Positions 27,816-34,761 of a DNA stretch of 64,000 nt are shown here, in pieces. Location of the stretch: positions 62,001 through 126,000 of the forward strand of contig MPDE01000006.1 in NCBI GenBank assembly GCA_001874335.1. Reading direction: 5' to 3'. The first letter of the stretch is position 1. Each line of letters starts with the position of its first letter. The position numbers were made by a program, and so were the translations under genes. Source of the stretch: Bacteroidetes bacterium MedPE-SWsnd-G2. Its GTDB lineage: Bacteria; Bacteroidota; Bacteroidia; Flavobacteriales; Flavobacteriaceae. The notes beneath the pieces were generated by a model. The model did not search any database and was not told the origin of the DNA. It saw nothing but the letters and a program-made list of their open reading frames with translations.

Positions 27816-27881
27816 TTTTTTTGTACCCAATACTTTCCTTTCTTCAATTATTTCTTTTCATATTTTAATAGTTAAAAATTG

Positions 27882-27889
27882 TACTTTTG
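27882..27889 (+). promoter_or_regulatory. Putative -7 box for the SDR gene
   Basis: TACTTTTG matches TAnnTTTG, 18 bp upstream of the ATG at 27908. Confidence 0.45.
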
Positions 27890-27907
27890 ACCACTTAATA
27901 TATTTAT

Positions 27908-28711
27908 ATGTCAAAGGTTGTTTTAATTACAGGAGGTTCTTCTGGTATTGGTAAAAAAGTTGGAGAATTTCTTAAGGATAAAGGCTATGCAGTTTACGGC
28001 ACAAGCAGAAACCCTGAGCGATATCCAAACAGCAGTATTAAATTAATAGCCTTAGATGTTTTAAATTCAGAATCAATTACAACTGCTGTGCAAGAAGTTA
28101 TTGGTCTTGAAGGTAAACTCGATGTATTAGTAAACAATGCTGGTGCTGGAATTACTGGACCTATTGAAGAAATTCCAGAGGAAGAAATCAAGCGAAATTT
28201 TGATATCAATTTTTTCGGACCTATTAATGTCATTAAGGCTGTATTACCTCAAATGCGAAAGCAAAACTCCGGTTTGGTAATAAATGTAACTTCAATTGCT
28301 GGATATATGGGCTTGCCTTACCGAGGCGTGTATAGTGCAAGTAAAGGTGCTTTAGAGTTGTTGACTGAGGCGTTGAGAATGGAAGTGAAAGGATTTAATA
28401 TTGAAATGACCAATGTTGCTCCTGGTGATTTTGCAACTAATATTGCGGCAGGTAGATACCATGCGCCAGTTGTTGAAAATTCACCCTATGAAAAACCATA
28501 CGGTGATACTTTAAGGTTAATGGATGAACATGTAGATGCAGGAAAGGATCCCTTAATAATGGCAAAATCAATACTTAAAATTATAGAATCTCCTTCGCCT
28601 AAGGTGCATTATAAGGTAGGGGAGTTTATGCAAAAGTTTTCTATTGTATTGAAGCGGCTATTACCAGATAAGGTTTATGAAAAAATGCTCATGAATCATT
28701 ACAAGCTATAG
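27908..28711 (+). CDS. Short-chain dehydrogenase/reductase (SDR) family oxidoreductase
   Basis: A 267-residue classical SDR. The cofactor motif TGGSSGIGKKVG starts at residue 8, NNAG is at 76-79, and the catalytic S129, Y142 and K146 are present (TSI, YSASKGALEL). After the first strand comes GTSRNPERYP, whose Arg suggests NADPH preference (inference). The substrate is not predictable; relatives are annotated as oxidoreductases of alcohols or ketones. It is followed after 100 bp by the transaldolase gene, with an inverted repeat between them. Confidence 0.88.
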   Translation: MSKVVLITGGSSGIGKKVGEFLKDKGYAVYGTSRNPERYPNSSIKLIALDVLNSESITTAVQEVIGLEGKLDVLVNNAGAGITGPIEEIPEEEIKRNFDINFFGPINVIKAVLPQMRKQNSGLVINVTSIAGYMGLPYRGVYSASKGALELLTEALRMEVKGFNIEMTNVAPGDFATNIAAGRYHAPVVENSPYEKPYGDTLRLMDEHVDAGKDPLIMAKSILKIIESPSPKVHYKVGEFMQKFSIVLKRLLPDKVYEKMLMNHYKL

Positions 28712-28729
28712 TGAATTAAGATTTTTTAA

Positions 28730-28767
28730 ATATTATGATATAAATTGAAATGAGACCATCATAATAT
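28730..28767. promoter_or_regulatory. 10-bp inverted repeat before the small transaldolase gene
   Basis: ATATTATGAT (28730-28739) and ATCATAATAT (28758-28767) are exact complements separated by 18 nt. The right arm ends 2 bp before a -7 box. No T run follows, so this looks more like an operator or leader element than a terminator, but AT-rich chance pairing is possible. Confidence 0.35.
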
Positions 28768-28769
28768 CG

Positions 28770-28777
28770 TAAATTTG
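28770..28777 (+). promoter_or_regulatory. Putative -7 box for the small transaldolase gene
   Basis: TAAATTTG matches TAnnTTTG, 35 bp upstream of the ATG. A TTG lies 22 nt before it (28745-28747), inside the inverted repeat spacer. Confidence 0.5.
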
Positions 28778-28812
28778 GCTCGAAAATTAAACACAACTTA
28801 AATAATTAAACA

Positions 28813-29466
28813 ATGAAGTTTTTTATTGACACTGCTAATTTAGATCAAATTAGAGAAGCTCAAGCTTTGGGAATTTTAGATGGTGTAACTACCAATCCAT
28901 CGTTGATGGCAAAAGAAGGTATTACAGGAACTGATAACATTTTAAAACATTATGTTGACATCTGTAATATTGTAGATGGAGATGTATCTGCAGAAGTTAT
29001 TTCTACTGATTTTGAAGGAATGGTAAGAGAAGGTGAAGCTTTAGCTGATTTGCATGAGCAAATTGTAGTAAAGTTACCTATGATTAAAGACGGTGTAAAA
29101 GCGTGTAAATATTTTAGCGATAAAGGCATTAGAACAAACGTAACATTAGTGTTTTCTCCAGGTCAAGCATTATTAGCTGCTAAGGCTGGGGCAACTTATG
29201 TTTCTCCTTTTATTGGACGTTTAGATGACATTTCTACTGATGGTTTAAATCTTATTGCAGAAATTCGTCATATATATGATAATTATGCCTTCGATACTCA
29301 AATTTTAGCGGCATCTGTGAGACATACAATGCATGTTATTGATTGTGCTAAATTAGGTGCAGATGTTATGACTGGACCATTAAGTTCAATCACTGGATTG
29401 TTAAAACACCCATTAACTGATATTGGTTTAGAAAAGTTTTTAGCAGATTTCCAAAAAGGAAACTAG
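28813..29466 (+). CDS. fsa: Small transaldolase / fructose-6-phosphate aldolase family protein
   Basis: A 217-residue protein of the short TalC/FSA type. [16 protein letters not shown] and [13 protein letters not shown] are the N-terminal signatures, and the Schiff-base lysine is K87 in [10 protein letters not shown]. Relatives of this size are often labelled fructose-6-phosphate aldolase. Here the position matching FsaA Tyr131 is F133 (SPFIGRLDD). A Phe at that position is typical of true transaldolases, so sedoheptulose-7-phosphate/glyceraldehyde-3-phosphate transaldolase activity in the pentose phosphate pathway is the better guess. A bidirectional terminator follows. Confidence 0.9.
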   Translation: MKFFIDTANLDQIREAQALGILDGVTTNPSLMAKEGITGTDNILKHYVDICNIVDGDVSAEVISTDFEGMVREGEALADLHEQIVVKLPMIKDGVKACKYFSDKGIRTNVTLVFSPGQALLAAKAGATYVSPFIGRLDDISTDGLNLIAEIRHIYDNYAFDTQILAASVRHTMHVIDCAKLGADVMTGPLSSITGLLKHPLTDIGLEKFLADFQKGN

Positions 29467-29488
29467 GTAGATCTATTCTACTTCACAA

Positions 29489-29524
29489 ATAAAAAAAGCC
29501 TCATAATTTTATGAGGCTTTTTTG
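29489..29524. terminator. Bidirectional terminator between the transaldolase and thioredoxin-fold lipoprotein genes
   Basis: GCCTCATAA / TTATGAGGC stem flanked by A7 and T7, serving both convergent genes. Confidence 0.85.
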
Positions 29525-29542
29525 TTTTATAGATGTTAGTTT

Positions 29543-30952
29543 TTATAACTCTAAATAGTCATCAAAAGTATCATCAAACATGTTGGCGTTTGAGTTTTTG
29601 ATTACGCCTTCTTTATTGACAACAATCACTTTGTTAACCGAATTAATGCCTAACATTTGAATTGCCTTGGCAGGAAATTTAAATCGATATTCGTTTGTGG
29701 TTGGATAATTTGATTGACTTAAAGTGTTTTTCCAGTGCATTTTATTATCATTATTAATGTTAATGGCAATAAATTCCATGTCTGGATACTGTTCTTTTAA
29801 GTTAGTTATTTTGTAATGTGTATTTCGATAATGCATTTTAAAATTGGAAGACCAGAAGAAAATAACCGTAGGCTTTTTAATTAGAGTATTTATTTTAATT
29901 TCTTGATCATGAAAATTAACCAATGTAATATTTGGGAAATCTTTACCAGGTTTTAATTTTTCTAAAGAGGTCACCAAATTAGCCATATACATTTTGTCTG
30001 CTTGATTTGTTGTAATCTCAGAATATGCAGCTAACATTTTATCAGATTCATAACGACTCTCACTATTAAAAAGAAAATCTTTGGTCGTTGTTTTTAGTAA
30101 GTTGTTTTTAATGACTTCGCTAGTGATAAGGCTATCCATTATCTCCAATTTTGCAACATTATATCCCAAGGCATTTCTATTAAATACGTCATGGTGATCC
30201 TTGTCTTTGTAATAGTGCTCTAAAGCCAGATTGTTAAAGTGAGAATATAAAAATCGGTTATATACGAATAATTCTTGAAGGGCTTCAAAGTTGTAATTAA
30301 TGTCCTTTCTAAAGTCGTAAAACCCTTCTGGTAAATCTTTAAAATGAATTAATTTATTATTCCCATAATAGCCAAAGGGGTAAATCTCTTTATTCGCGTA
30401 ATAATTATAATTTATAGATAACTCGGCAATGCTTTTAAATAATTCCGATGGTTCTTTCTTTTTAATGAATTTATCTAGGTTATCTAATTTTTCTCTTCGT
30501 TTTTTATTTAAGAAGACTTCAAATTCTTCAGGTGCCAACTTACAGTAATCAATAAATTTCTTGTTGTCAATTTCGTTTTCTAAAAAACGCTTAATTAAAT
30601 AATTATTCTTTTTTGCACCTTTTCCAGTAAATACCAGAGACTCGTCAAAATCGGCAGTATTCAATCTAAATAAAATACTGTCATTTGGTTCTAATAAAAT
30701 AGTTTGATATTCACCGCCATGAGTAAAGGTATAAAGGCCAGCAGGCACTTGTTCAATACGTTTTGAAAAACGATTGTGTTCATTCATGTATAAAGTGTCA
30801 ACATTGCTTTCACTTAAGTACAATAAAACATAATCATTTTTTGGATTTATAATCTCACCACCAATAAAAATATGGTCTGAAGTAGAAGTTGTAACATGCT
30901 TGCATCCAAACATGCTTAGTAACATTAATAATGGTATTGTATAAAGTTTCAT
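29543..30952 (-). CDS. TlpA/ResA-like thioredoxin-fold lipoprotein lacking the CxxC motif
   Basis: A 469-residue lipoprotein (lipobox MFGC, C17). An N-terminal beta domain (about 27-110, FIGGEIINPKNDYVLLYL, GKGAKKNNYLI) resembles the DUF4369-like domain of Bacteroidota TlpA proteins. A helical, Lys/Tyr-rich middle follows, then a C-terminal thioredoxin fold (about 340-469: GKDFPNITLVNFHDQEI, PTVIFFWSSNFKMHYRNTHY, FIAININNDN). Where TlpA has WCxxC, this protein has WSSNFKMH, so no redox cysteines remain and disulfide exchange is not expected. The role is unknown. Confidence 0.75.
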   Translation of the reverse strand: MKLYTIPLLMLLSMFGCKHVTTSTSDHIFIGGEIINPKNDYVLLYLSESNVDTLYMNEHNRFSKRIEQVPAGLYTFTHGGEYQTILLEPNDSILFRLNTADFDESLVFTGKGAKKNNYLIKRFLENEIDNKKFIDYCKLAPEEFEVFLNKKRREKLDNLDKFIKKKEPSELFKSIAELSINYNYYANKEIYPFGYYGNNKLIHFKDLPEGFYDFRKDINYNFEALQELFVYNRFLYSHFNNLALEHYYKDKDHHDVFNRNALGYNVAKLEIMDSLITSEVIKNNLLKTTTKDFLFNSESRYESDKMLAAYSEITTNQADKMYMANLVTSLEKLKPGKDFPNITLVNFHDQEIKINTLIKKPTVIFFWSSNFKMHYRNTHYKITNLKEQYPDMEFIAININNDNKMHWKNTLSQSNYPTTNEYRFKFPAKAIQMLGINSVNKVIVVNKEGVIKNSNANMFDDTFDDYLEL

Positions 30953-30992
30953 AGTATATACCCCGATGTAGGCTAATTATATAGGTTACTAA

Positions 30993-31000
30993 CAAAAATA
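30993..31000 (-). promoter_or_regulatory. Putative -7 box for the thioredoxin-fold lipoprotein gene
   Basis: Minus-strand TATTTTTG matches TAnnTTTG, about 40 bp upstream of the ATG at 30952. Confidence 0.4.
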
Positions 31001-31084
31001 ATGGATGGCGTGTACAAGTGTTGTTAAGGCGTTGTTAAAAGTTTATAAGGGTGGACTTTATTTCTTGAATTGGATTCAATTTTC

Positions 31085-31092
31085 TACTTTTG
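31085..31092 (+). promoter_or_regulatory. Putative -7 box for the ABC-F gene
   Basis: TACTTTTG matches TAnnTTTG. Its last three bases are an in-frame TTG that could be mistaken for a start codon; the real ATG is 21 bp downstream. Confidence 0.5.
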
Positions 31093-31113
31093 CAGCAAAT
31101 TAAAAAAACAAGT

Positions 31114-32733
31114 ATGTTATCAGTTTCTAATCTTTCTGTTCAATTTGGAAAACGTATCCTTTTTGATGAAGTGAATACCGTGTTTAATCAAGGTAATTGC
31201 TACGGAATTATCGGTGCCAATGGTGCTGGAAAATCAACGTTTCTTAAAATTATTGCAGGGAAAATGGATGCTACGTCTGGTCATGTTCATTTAGAACCAG
31301 GAAAGCGAATGTCTGTTTTAGAGCAGAACCACAATATGTATGATGAGCATACTGTATTGGAAACTATAATAATGGGTAATAAGCCTCTATTTAATTTAAA
31401 AACTCAAATAGACGCCCTTTATGCTGATTATACGGATGAAAATGCCGAGAAAATTGGTGAATTGCAAGTGCAATTTGAAGAGATGAATGGCTGGAATGCT
31501 GATAGTGATGCTGCGGCAATGCTTTCTAATTTAGGAATTAAGGAAGATTTACATTACACCTTAATGAAAGATTTAGATGGTAAGCAAAAGGTACGTGTGT
31601 TGTTGGCTCAAGCACTTTTTGGTAGTCCTGATGTTTTGATTATGGATGAGCCTACCAATGATTTGGATTATGAAACAATCACTTGGTTAGAGCATTTCTT
31701 AGCTAATTATGATAAATGTGTAATTGTGGTATCTCACGATAGGCACTTTTTAGATGCAGTTTGTACACATATCTCCGATATAGACTTCGGAAAAATAAAT
31801 CACTTCTCCGGAAACTATACGTTTTGGTATGAGTCTTCTCAATTAGCAGCAAGACAACGCGCACAACAAAACAAAAAGGCTGAGGATAAGAAAAAAGAAC
31901 TTGAAGAGTTTATTCGTCGTTTTTCTGCCAACGTAGCAAAATCAAAACAGGCTACGAGTAGAAAGAAAATGATAGATAAATTGAATGTTTCAGACATTAA
32001 GCCTTCAAGTAGACGTTATCCTGCAATTATTTTTGAAAGAGATAGAGAAGCAGGTGATCAAATTTTAAATATAGAAGGCCTGAGTGCTTCATTAGAAGGA
32101 GATATTTTATTTGATAAAGTAGATATTAACCTAGCCAAAGGCGATAAGGTTGTGGTTTATTCTAAAGATTCAAGAGCTGCAACTGCATTTTATGAAATAA
32201 TAAACGGTAAGCTTCAAGCGGATGCTGGTAAATTTGCCTGGGGAGTTACAACTTCACAATCATACTTACCCTTAGATAACAGCGAGTATTTTAAAAGCAA
32301 ATTGTCTTTAGTTGATTGGTTGAGACAATGGGCTACAACTGAAGAAGAAAGAGAAGAGGTTTACATTAGAGGTTTCCTTGGGAAAATGATTTTTAGTGGA
32401 GAAGAAGCGCTGAAAACTTGTGATGTACTTTCTGGAGGTGAAAAAGTAAGATGTATGTTGAGTAGAATGATGATGATAAGAGCTAATGTTTTAATGTTAG
32501 ATGAGCCAACAAACCACTTGGACTTAGAAAGTATTACAGCTTTTAATAATTCTCTAAAAAACTTTAAGGGTACTGTTTTATTTACGACCCATGATCATGA
32601 GTTTGCTCAAACCGTTGCTAATAGAGTAATAGAGTTGACACCAAAAGGTATTATTGATAGATACATGACTTTTGATGAATACATGAGTGATAAGAAAATT
32701 AAGGAACAACGTCAAAAAATGTACGAGATATAG
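31114..32733 (+). CDS. ABC-F family ATPase with one degenerate ATP site
   Basis: A 539-residue protein with two ABC domains, a charged linker and no membrane segment, near the size of E. coli YbiT. ABC-F proteins act on the ribosome, tuning translation or relieving stalling. NBD1 has Walker A GANGAGKS (34-41) and Walker B LIMDEP, but its signature is LDGKQ (154-158) instead of LSGGQ. NBD2 keeps LSGGE (439-443) and VLMLDEPTNHLD, but its Walker A is replaced by YSKDSRAAT (about 349-357), without the lysine. So one composite ATP site looks intact and the other degenerate. The linker (about 240-300) is Lys/Arg-rich. The start at 31114 avoids a TTG inside the promoter. Confidence 0.9.
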   Translation: MLSVSNLSVQFGKRILFDEVNTVFNQGNCYGIIGANGAGKSTFLKIIAGKMDATSGHVHLEPGKRMSVLEQNHNMYDEHTVLETIIMGNKPLFNLKTQIDALYADYTDENAEKIGELQVQFEEMNGWNADSDAAAMLSNLGIKEDLHYTLMKDLDGKQKVRVLLAQALFGSPDVLIMDEPTNDLDYETITWLEHFLANYDKCVIVVSHDRHFLDAVCTHISDIDFGKINHFSGNYTFWYESSQLAARQRAQQNKKAEDKKKELEEFIRRFSANVAKSKQATSRKKMIDKLNVSDIKPSSRRYPAIIFERDREAGDQILNIEGLSASLEGDILFDKVDINLAKGDKVVVYSKDSRAATAFYEIINGKLQADAGKFAWGVTTSQSYLPLDNSEYFKSKLSLVDWLRQWATTEEEREEVYIRGFLGKMIFSGEEALKTCDVLSGGEKVRCMLSRMMMIRANVLMLDEPTNHLDLESITAFNNSLKNFKGTVLFTTHDHEFAQTVANRVIELTPKGIIDRYMTFDEYMSDKKIKEQRQKMYEI

Positions 32734-32747
32734 TTCTATATTCATAT

Positions 32748-32785
32748 AAAAAAAATCCTGATGTGAAAACATCAGGATTTTTTTT
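32748..32785. terminator. Bidirectional terminator between the ABC-F and DUF2007 genes
   Basis: ATCCTGATG / CATCAGGAT stem with a TGAAAA loop, flanked by A8 and T8. The right edge touches the DUF2007 stop codon. Confidence 0.88.
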
Positions 32786-33020
32786 ATGCACTTAATTGTG
32801 CTTCTATTTCTTGAACAATTGGCACGGTCCGATCTAATTCGGTTTCATGAACTAGTAATTCTTGAAAACCTCTTGTGCCTCTAACAAATCCTCCCAATAA
32901 AGCCGATTGAAATTCGTCTTTAACAATAGGTTTGATCCCTATATCTTCTAATCGTTGAACCATTTGTTGTACAACAATAAAACTTCCCGAATATACTTTT
33001 ATGTAATCTTTATGTGGCAT
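32784..33020 (-). CDS. DUF2007 domain protein
   Basis: A 78-residue cytosolic protein matching DUF2007, annotated elsewhere as a putative signal-transducing, PII-like small domain. KVYSGSFIVVQQMVQRLEDIGI is the N-terminal strand-helix, VKDEFQSALLGGF the central part, and LLVHETELDRTVPIVQEIEA the C-terminal helix. The partner is unknown. It is monocistronic and faces the ABC-F gene across a shared terminator. Confidence 0.8.
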   Translation of the reverse strand: MPHKDYIKVYSGSFIVVQQMVQRLEDIGIKPIVKDEFQSALLGGFVRGTRGFQELLVHETELDRTVPIVQEIEAQLSA

Positions 33021-33130
33021 AATGTTGAGGTTTTAAATTCTACATATAATTTACAAAAATTAATTGAAAAGTGCAAGAATTTTAGATGGAGACTGAGGAT
33101 TAGTATAGCACTTAAATAAATTAATAAATA

Positions 33131-33161
33131 TTTGTTTTTGTTTAATCTTTTTGTATATTTG
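33131..33161 (+). promoter_or_regulatory. Consensus promoter of an unannotated transcript
   Basis: TTTG (33131-33134), exactly 19 nt, then TATATTTG (33154-33161). This is one of the two best matches in the window to the full Bacteroidota TTTG-N19-TAnnTTTG consensus, yet no gene follows. Confidence 0.65.
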
Positions 33162-33165
33162 TTAA

Positions 33166-33361
33166 ACAATAATTTTAGTTTTGATTTTAAGAAATATATA
33201 GGAAGTCTTGCTCCGAGACAGTCAGGATATTATAGAATAAGGGGTTATTTATTAAATGTCCATTTAAAATCAAATTACAATTAAAGTAACTATTTAGTTG
33301 ATTTAGTTAGTTTAAATTTAGTTAGGTGAAAAACCTCTTCAGGTAACTGAAGGGGTTTTTT
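33166..33361 (+). ncRNA. Candidate small RNA (possibly 6S-like)
   Basis: About 195 nt between a consensus promoter (33131-33161) and a strong terminator (33330-33361), with no usable reading frame; the only ATG gives three codons. TTTGATTTTAA (33180-33190) pairs perfectly with TTAAAATCAAA (33264-33274), closing an 84-nt extended hairpin. Inside it a GTCT...AGAC stem (33206-33220 region) holds a GCTCCG-type loop. A long, internally open hairpin of this size is the general shape of 6S RNA, and flavobacteria have a described 6S-Flavo class. I cannot confirm the match without a covariance search, so the identity is a guess; that it is a transcribed RNA is better supported. Confidence 0.55.
33330..33361 (+). 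terminator. Terminator of the candidate small RNA
   Basis: A 13-bp stem (AAAACCTCTTCAG / CTGAAGGGGTTTT, one G-T pair) with a GTAA loop and a T6 tail. No plus-strand coding sequence precedes it for over 500 bp. Confidence 0.8.
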
Positions 33362-33365
33362 AATA

Positions 33366-33393
33366 CAAAAAAAGCTCCACAAATTGTGGAGCT
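33366..33393 (-). terminator. Terminator of the peroxiredoxin operon
   Basis: A 9-bp stem (AGCTCCACA / TGTGGAGCT) with a 3-nt loop and a T7 tail on the minus strand, 25 bp past the DUF6952 stop codon. Confidence 0.85.
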
Positions 33394-33418
33394 CAAGTTA
33401 TTTAATCATACTATTAGA

Positions 33419-33676
33419 TTAAGAATCAATAGATCCTAAAACGCGTTTCATAAAAGTATTTAAAGCCTCTTTTTTTGGTGTGCCTTCATTAATCATTTTC
33501 TGCACTTCAAGGGCACCATACATATTTGAAATCAATTCACCAATTACATCAAGTTCTTCGTCCTTTAGTGAAGATACTTCTGTTAAGTCTTCTAAGGTTT
33601 CAATAGTTTCAATAATAAAATCTTCATCATTGCGCTCTATGAAATTGCTTAAATGTTTAATTACTGGTAACTTCAT
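33419..33676 (-). CDS. DUF6952 family small acidic protein
   Basis: An 85-residue, strongly acidic, mostly helical protein (MKLPVIKHLSNFIERNDEDF, ETIETLEDLTEVSSLKDEEL, VIGELISNMYGALEVQKM) with no cysteine and no signal. It matches the flavobacterial DUF6952 family. It overlaps the thioredoxin gene by 20 bp and is the last gene of the peroxiredoxin-thioredoxin operon. That placement suggests a role alongside peroxide reduction, but no activity is known. Confidence 0.75.
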   Translation of the reverse strand: MKLPVIKHLSNFIERNDEDFIIETIETLEDLTEVSSLKDEELDVIGELISNMYGALEVQKMINEGTPKKEALNTFMKRVLGSIDS

Positions 33677-33971
33677 CTACAAGAGTTTTTAAAACGTCAA
33701 ACTTGTTAGTTTGAACTTGGTTTACAATTGTTCCGTTTCTGAAAGTAGCAAATGTTGGAAGGTTGTCCACCTTTGCAAGTTTTCTCGATTCTGGAAATTT
33801 CTCAGCATTAACTACTACAAATGATACGTTTTCATGTTCATTAGACAATTTTTTAAACTTAGGTTTCATAATTCTACAGTTACCACACCAGCTTGCAGAG
33901 AATTGCACCACCACTGTGTTATTTTCTGTAATTACGTTTTCTAAATTGTCTTGATCTAATTCCTTAATCAT
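33657..33971 (-). CDS. Thioredoxin family protein
   Basis: A 104-residue cytosolic thioredoxin-like protein with the redox motif SASWCGNCRIM (C29, C32; CGNC instead of the usual CGPC) and the cis-Pro in NLPTFATFRNG. It lies 14 bp downstream of the peroxiredoxin gene and overlaps DUF6952, so it is a good candidate for the dedicated reductant of that peroxiredoxin. The changed CxxC should shift its redox potential relative to classical thioredoxin (inference). Confidence 0.88.
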   Translation of the reverse strand: MIKELDQDNLENVITENNTVVVQFSASWCGNCRIMKPKFKKLSNEHENVSFVVVNAEKFPESRKLAKVDNLPTFATFRNGTIVNQVQTNKFDVLKTLVDEVTSN

Positions 33972-33985
33972 AATATTTGTTTTAT

Positions 33986-34624
33986 TTAGTGAGAAGCTAA
34001 ATATGCTGCAGTTCCTTTTGCGTTTGCTTGCATAGCATCTTTACCTTCTTCCCAGTTAGCTGGACATACTTCTCCTTTTGTTTGAACGTGAGTGTAAGCA
34101 TCAATTAATCTTAAAAATTCACCAACATTTCTACCTACAGGCATGTGGTTAATTCCTTCGTGAAATACAGTTCCTTCTTCATCAATTAAGTAAGTAGCTC
34201 TGTAAGTTACGTTGTCTCCATCAACTGTAACAACTCCTGTTTCTTCATTAAAGGTTTCGTTAGTGATATCAAGAATGCCTAAAGTAGAAGATAAGTTTCT
34301 GTTAGAATCTGCTAATAAAGGGTAAGTAACACCTTCAATACCACCGTTATCTTTTGCTGTGCTTAACCATGCAAAGTGAACTTCTGGAGTATCACAAGAT
34401 GCACCGATTACAATTGTATTTCTTTTTTCAAACTCAGCAATAGCTTCTTGAAATGCGTGTAGTTCAGTTGGGCAAACAAAAGTGAAATCTTTTGGGTACC
34501 AGAATAACACAACTTTTTTGTTGTTTTTTACTGCTTCGTCAAGAACGTTTACTTTAAAAGTATCGCCCATTTCGTTCATTGCGTCTACATTTAAATCTGG
34601 AAATTTTTTACCTACAAATGCCAT
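33986..34624 (-). CDS. Peroxiredoxin, typical 2-Cys (AhpC/Prx1 type)
   Basis: A 212-residue thiol peroxidase that reduces hydrogen peroxide and organic hydroperoxides. The peroxidatic cysteine is C51 in FTFVCPTELHAF and the resolving cysteine is C187 in GEVCPANWEEG. GASCDTPEVHFAW and FLRLIDAYTHVQ are also typical. It is the first gene of a three-gene operon with thioredoxin and DUF6952. A -7 box lies 38 bp upstream and is butted against the nhaC terminator. Confidence 0.95.
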   Translation of the reverse strand: MAFVGKKFPDLNVDAMNEMGDTFKVNVLDEAVKNNKKVVLFWYPKDFTFVCPTELHAFQEAIAEFEKRNTIVIGASCDTPEVHFAWLSTAKDNGGIEGVTYPLLADSNRNLSSTLGILDITNETFNEETGVVTVDGDNVTYRATYLIDEEGTVFHEGINHMPVGRNVGEFLRLIDAYTHVQTKGEVCPANWEEGKDAMQANAKGTAAYLASH

Positions 34625-34661
34625 GTGTTTTATATTTTAAGTTATTTGTTAATTCGTTATG

Positions 34662-34669
34662 CAAATATA
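34662..34669 (-). promoter_or_regulatory. Putative -7 box for the peroxiredoxin operon
   Basis: Minus-strand TATATTTG matches TAnnTTTG. The hairpin of the nhaC terminator occupies the place where a -33 element would be expected. Confidence 0.5.
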
Positions 34670-34670
34670 A

Positions 34671-34698
34671 AATAGAAAGCCCATAAAAATGGGCTTCT
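34671..34698 (-). terminator. Terminator of nhaC
   Basis: An 8-bp stem (AAGCCCAT / ATGGGCTT) with an AAAA loop and a T-rich tail on the minus strand, 64 bp past the nhaC stop. Confidence 0.75.
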
Positions 34699-34761
34699 GA
34701 AATTCTTAATTTATATTTAACAATAGTTAAAATCTATTGTAGAGTTTATTTGTGATAAGTA

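Noticed and set aside
27662-27847. Minus-strand reading frame across the SRP RNA gene
   Set aside because: The RNA gene, its promoter and T run explain the region.
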